Source: Pseudolabrys sp.
GTDB lineage: Bacteria; Pseudomonadota; Alphaproteobacteria; Rhizobiales; Xanthobacteraceae
Length of the DNA: 15,330 nt
Direction of reading: 5' to 3'
Assembly (NCBI GenBank): GCA_019246455.1
Contig: JAFAQJ010000156.1
Span: forward strand, 1 to 15,330
Part shown: positions 14,294-15,330 of the stretch, piece by piece
Layout: every line of letters starts with the position of its first letter
Numbering within the stretch: position 1 is the first letter of the stretch
Notes under the pieces: model-generated
The model's input: only the letters and a program-made list of their open reading frames with translations
Database searches by the model: none
What the model was told of the DNA's origin: nothing
Program-made: the position numbers and the translations under genes

Positions 14294-15277
14294 ATGCATA
14301 TTCTCATCACCGGTGCGGCCGGCATGATCGGCCGTAAGCTGATCGCACGGCTCGTCAAAGACGGCAAACTCAACGGTCAATCGGTCGAGCGCCTTACCCT
14401 GACCGATATCGTCGAGCCGCAGAAACCGGCCGGTTTCAGTGGCTCCGTTGATCTCGTCGCCGCCGACCTCGCCGCACCAGGGATCGCGCAGAAGCTGATC
14501 GCGCCAAAGCCGGCGATGATTTTCCATCTCGCCGGCGTGGTGTCCGGCGAGGCCGAGCTCGATTTCGACAAGGGCTATCACGTCAACCTCGACGGCACCC
14601 GGGCGCTCCTCGAGGCGATCCGCCAAACCAAGGATTACAAGCCGAAGGTGGTATTCACCTCCTCAATCGCGGTCTATGGCGCGCCCTTCCCACCCGCCGG
14701 CATCCCGGACGATTTCTTCCTGACGCCGCTCACCTCCTACGGTACGCAGAAGGCGATCTCCGAACTCTTGCTCGCCGACTATAACCGGCGCGGCATGTTG
14801 GATGGCGTCGGCATTCGTCTGCCGACGATCTGCGTGCGGCCCGGAAAGCCGAATAAGGCGGCCTCCGGTTTCTTCTCCGGCATCATTCGTGAACCGCTTG
14901 CCGGGATGGAGGCGATCCTGCCGGTCGCCGACACGGTGACGCACACGCACGCGTCGCCGCGCGCCGCAGTTGGCTTCCTGATCCATGCCGCCGGACTGAC
15001 CCGCGAACAGCTCGGTCCGCGCATCAATCTGGCAATGCCCGGCGTGTGCTGCACGGTCGCCGAGCAAATCGATTCACTCAAACGGATTGCCGGCGACAAG
15101 GTCGCGGCGCGCATCAAGCGCCAACCGGACGAGCTCATCATGCGCATCGTCGCCGGCTGGTCCGAGCGCATCAATGCCGAACGCGCTAGGGCACTCGGCT
15201 TCAAGGCCGAAGCGACGTTCGACGAGATCGTCAAGGCGCACATTGAGGACGAGCTGGGCGGCAAGATCGCTGCCTAA
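14294..15277 (+). CDS. denD: NAD-dependent SDR, D-erythronate dehydrogenase-like (DenD)
   Basis: A 327-residue extended short-chain dehydrogenase. The Rossmann glycine loop is TGAAGMIG (6-13), an acidic D38 (LTDI) after the second strand suggests NAD preference, and the catalytic set is S123/S124 with Y149-x3-K153 (SYGTQK). The overall sequence (FHLAGVVSGEAELDFDKGYHVN region, and PTICVRPGKPNKAASGF) matches DenD, which oxidises the 2-hydroxyl of D-erythronate. None of the usual partner genes (otnK, otnC, otnI) is visible here, so the substrate could be another sugar acid. GGGA at 14283-14286 precedes the ATG. It lies 11 bases after the MFS gene and is probably the fourth gene of that run. Confidence 0.85.
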   Translation: MHILITGAAGMIGRKLIARLVKDGKLNGQSVERLTLTDIVEPQKPAGFSGSVDLVAADLAAPGIAQKLIAPKPAMIFHLAGVVSGEAELDFDKGYHVNLDGTRALLEAIRQTKDYKPKVVFTSSIAVYGAPFPPAGIPDDFFLTPLTSYGTQKAISELLLADYNRRGMLDGVGIRLPTICVRPGKPNKAASGFFSGIIREPLAGMEAILPVADTVTHTHASPRAAVGFLIHAAGLTREQLGPRINLAMPGVCCTVAEQIDSLKRIAGDKVAARIKRQPDELIMRIVAGWSERINAERARALGFKAEATFDEIVKAHIEDELGGKIAA

Positions 15278-15320
15278 AGCGCGTGCTTGCCTTGTCATCC
15301 CTGAGGCTTACATTGGCCGC

Positions 15321-15330
15321 ATGACCTACA
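15321..15330 (+). CDS. Possible start of a further gene, cut by the window edge
   Basis: An ATG at 15321 (ATG ACC TAC) lies 43 bases after the denD-like stop, with GAGG at 15303-15306, rather far upstream (14 bases). Only three codons are visible, so nothing can be said of the product. The 15278-15320 gap holds no clear terminator. Confidence 0.25.

Noticed and set aside
1..15330. CRISPR array, insertion sequence, tRNA, phage or defence genes
   Set aside because: No regularly spaced repeats, transposase motifs, terminal inverted repeats or cloverleaf pattern were seen by eye on either strand.

Overview
The window looks like chromosomal DNA of a high-GC alphaproteobacterium, probably in the Hyphomicrobiales (Bradyrhizobium/Xanthobacteraceae-like). 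This rests on gene families and codon style only; there is no rRNA or other marker gene. I see no insertion sequence, phage gene, CRISPR array, tRNA or rRNA. Genes are packed tightly and no gap exceeds about 170 bases.

Layout. (1) Bases 1-600, minus: the N-terminal 200 codons of a GMC-family flavin oxidoreductase cut by the window edge. (2) 673-4520: an oxyanion-uptake cluster. A tungstate-type binding protein (tupA, plus) meets its permease (tupB, minus) tail to tail with overlapping stop codons. tupB then diverges from a compact molybdate operon modA-modB-modC. There is no tupC, and ModC lacks the usual C-terminal Mop/TOBE region. (3) 4540-5918: a corrinoid-binding-like (BtuF-type) protein without a signal peptide, then a DUF6580 membrane protein, both running on from modC. 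(4) 5915-8704, minus: a 3-keto-acid cleavage enzyme (BKACE/DUF849) followed by a NhaP2/CvrA-type K+/H+ antiporter. (5) 8820-9716, plus: an EamA (DMT) exporter, abutting tail to tail a class I aminotransferase (9717-10898, minus). (6) 10972-11424, minus: a small potassium-channel-like membrane protein. (7) 11519-15277, plus: an isocitrate lyase/PEP mutase-family protein, a GNAT acetyltransferase, an MFS transporter and a D-erythronate dehydrogenase-like SDR. The first three are joined by 4-base start/stop overlaps. A possible next gene begins in the last 10 bases.

How they fit. The strongest theme is metal-oxyanion uptake: TupA/TupB for tungstate and ModABC for molybdate, feeding molybdopterin or tungstopterin enzymes. 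With one ATPase gene visible for two permeases, ATPase sharing is an attractive but unproven reading. The rest is metabolic and transport genes of mostly unknown substrate. I found no convincing wholly new system. The most unusual parts are the rearranged tup/mod locus, the signal-less corrinoid-binding-like protein paired with DUF6580, and a BKACE with a changed substrate-pocket residue.
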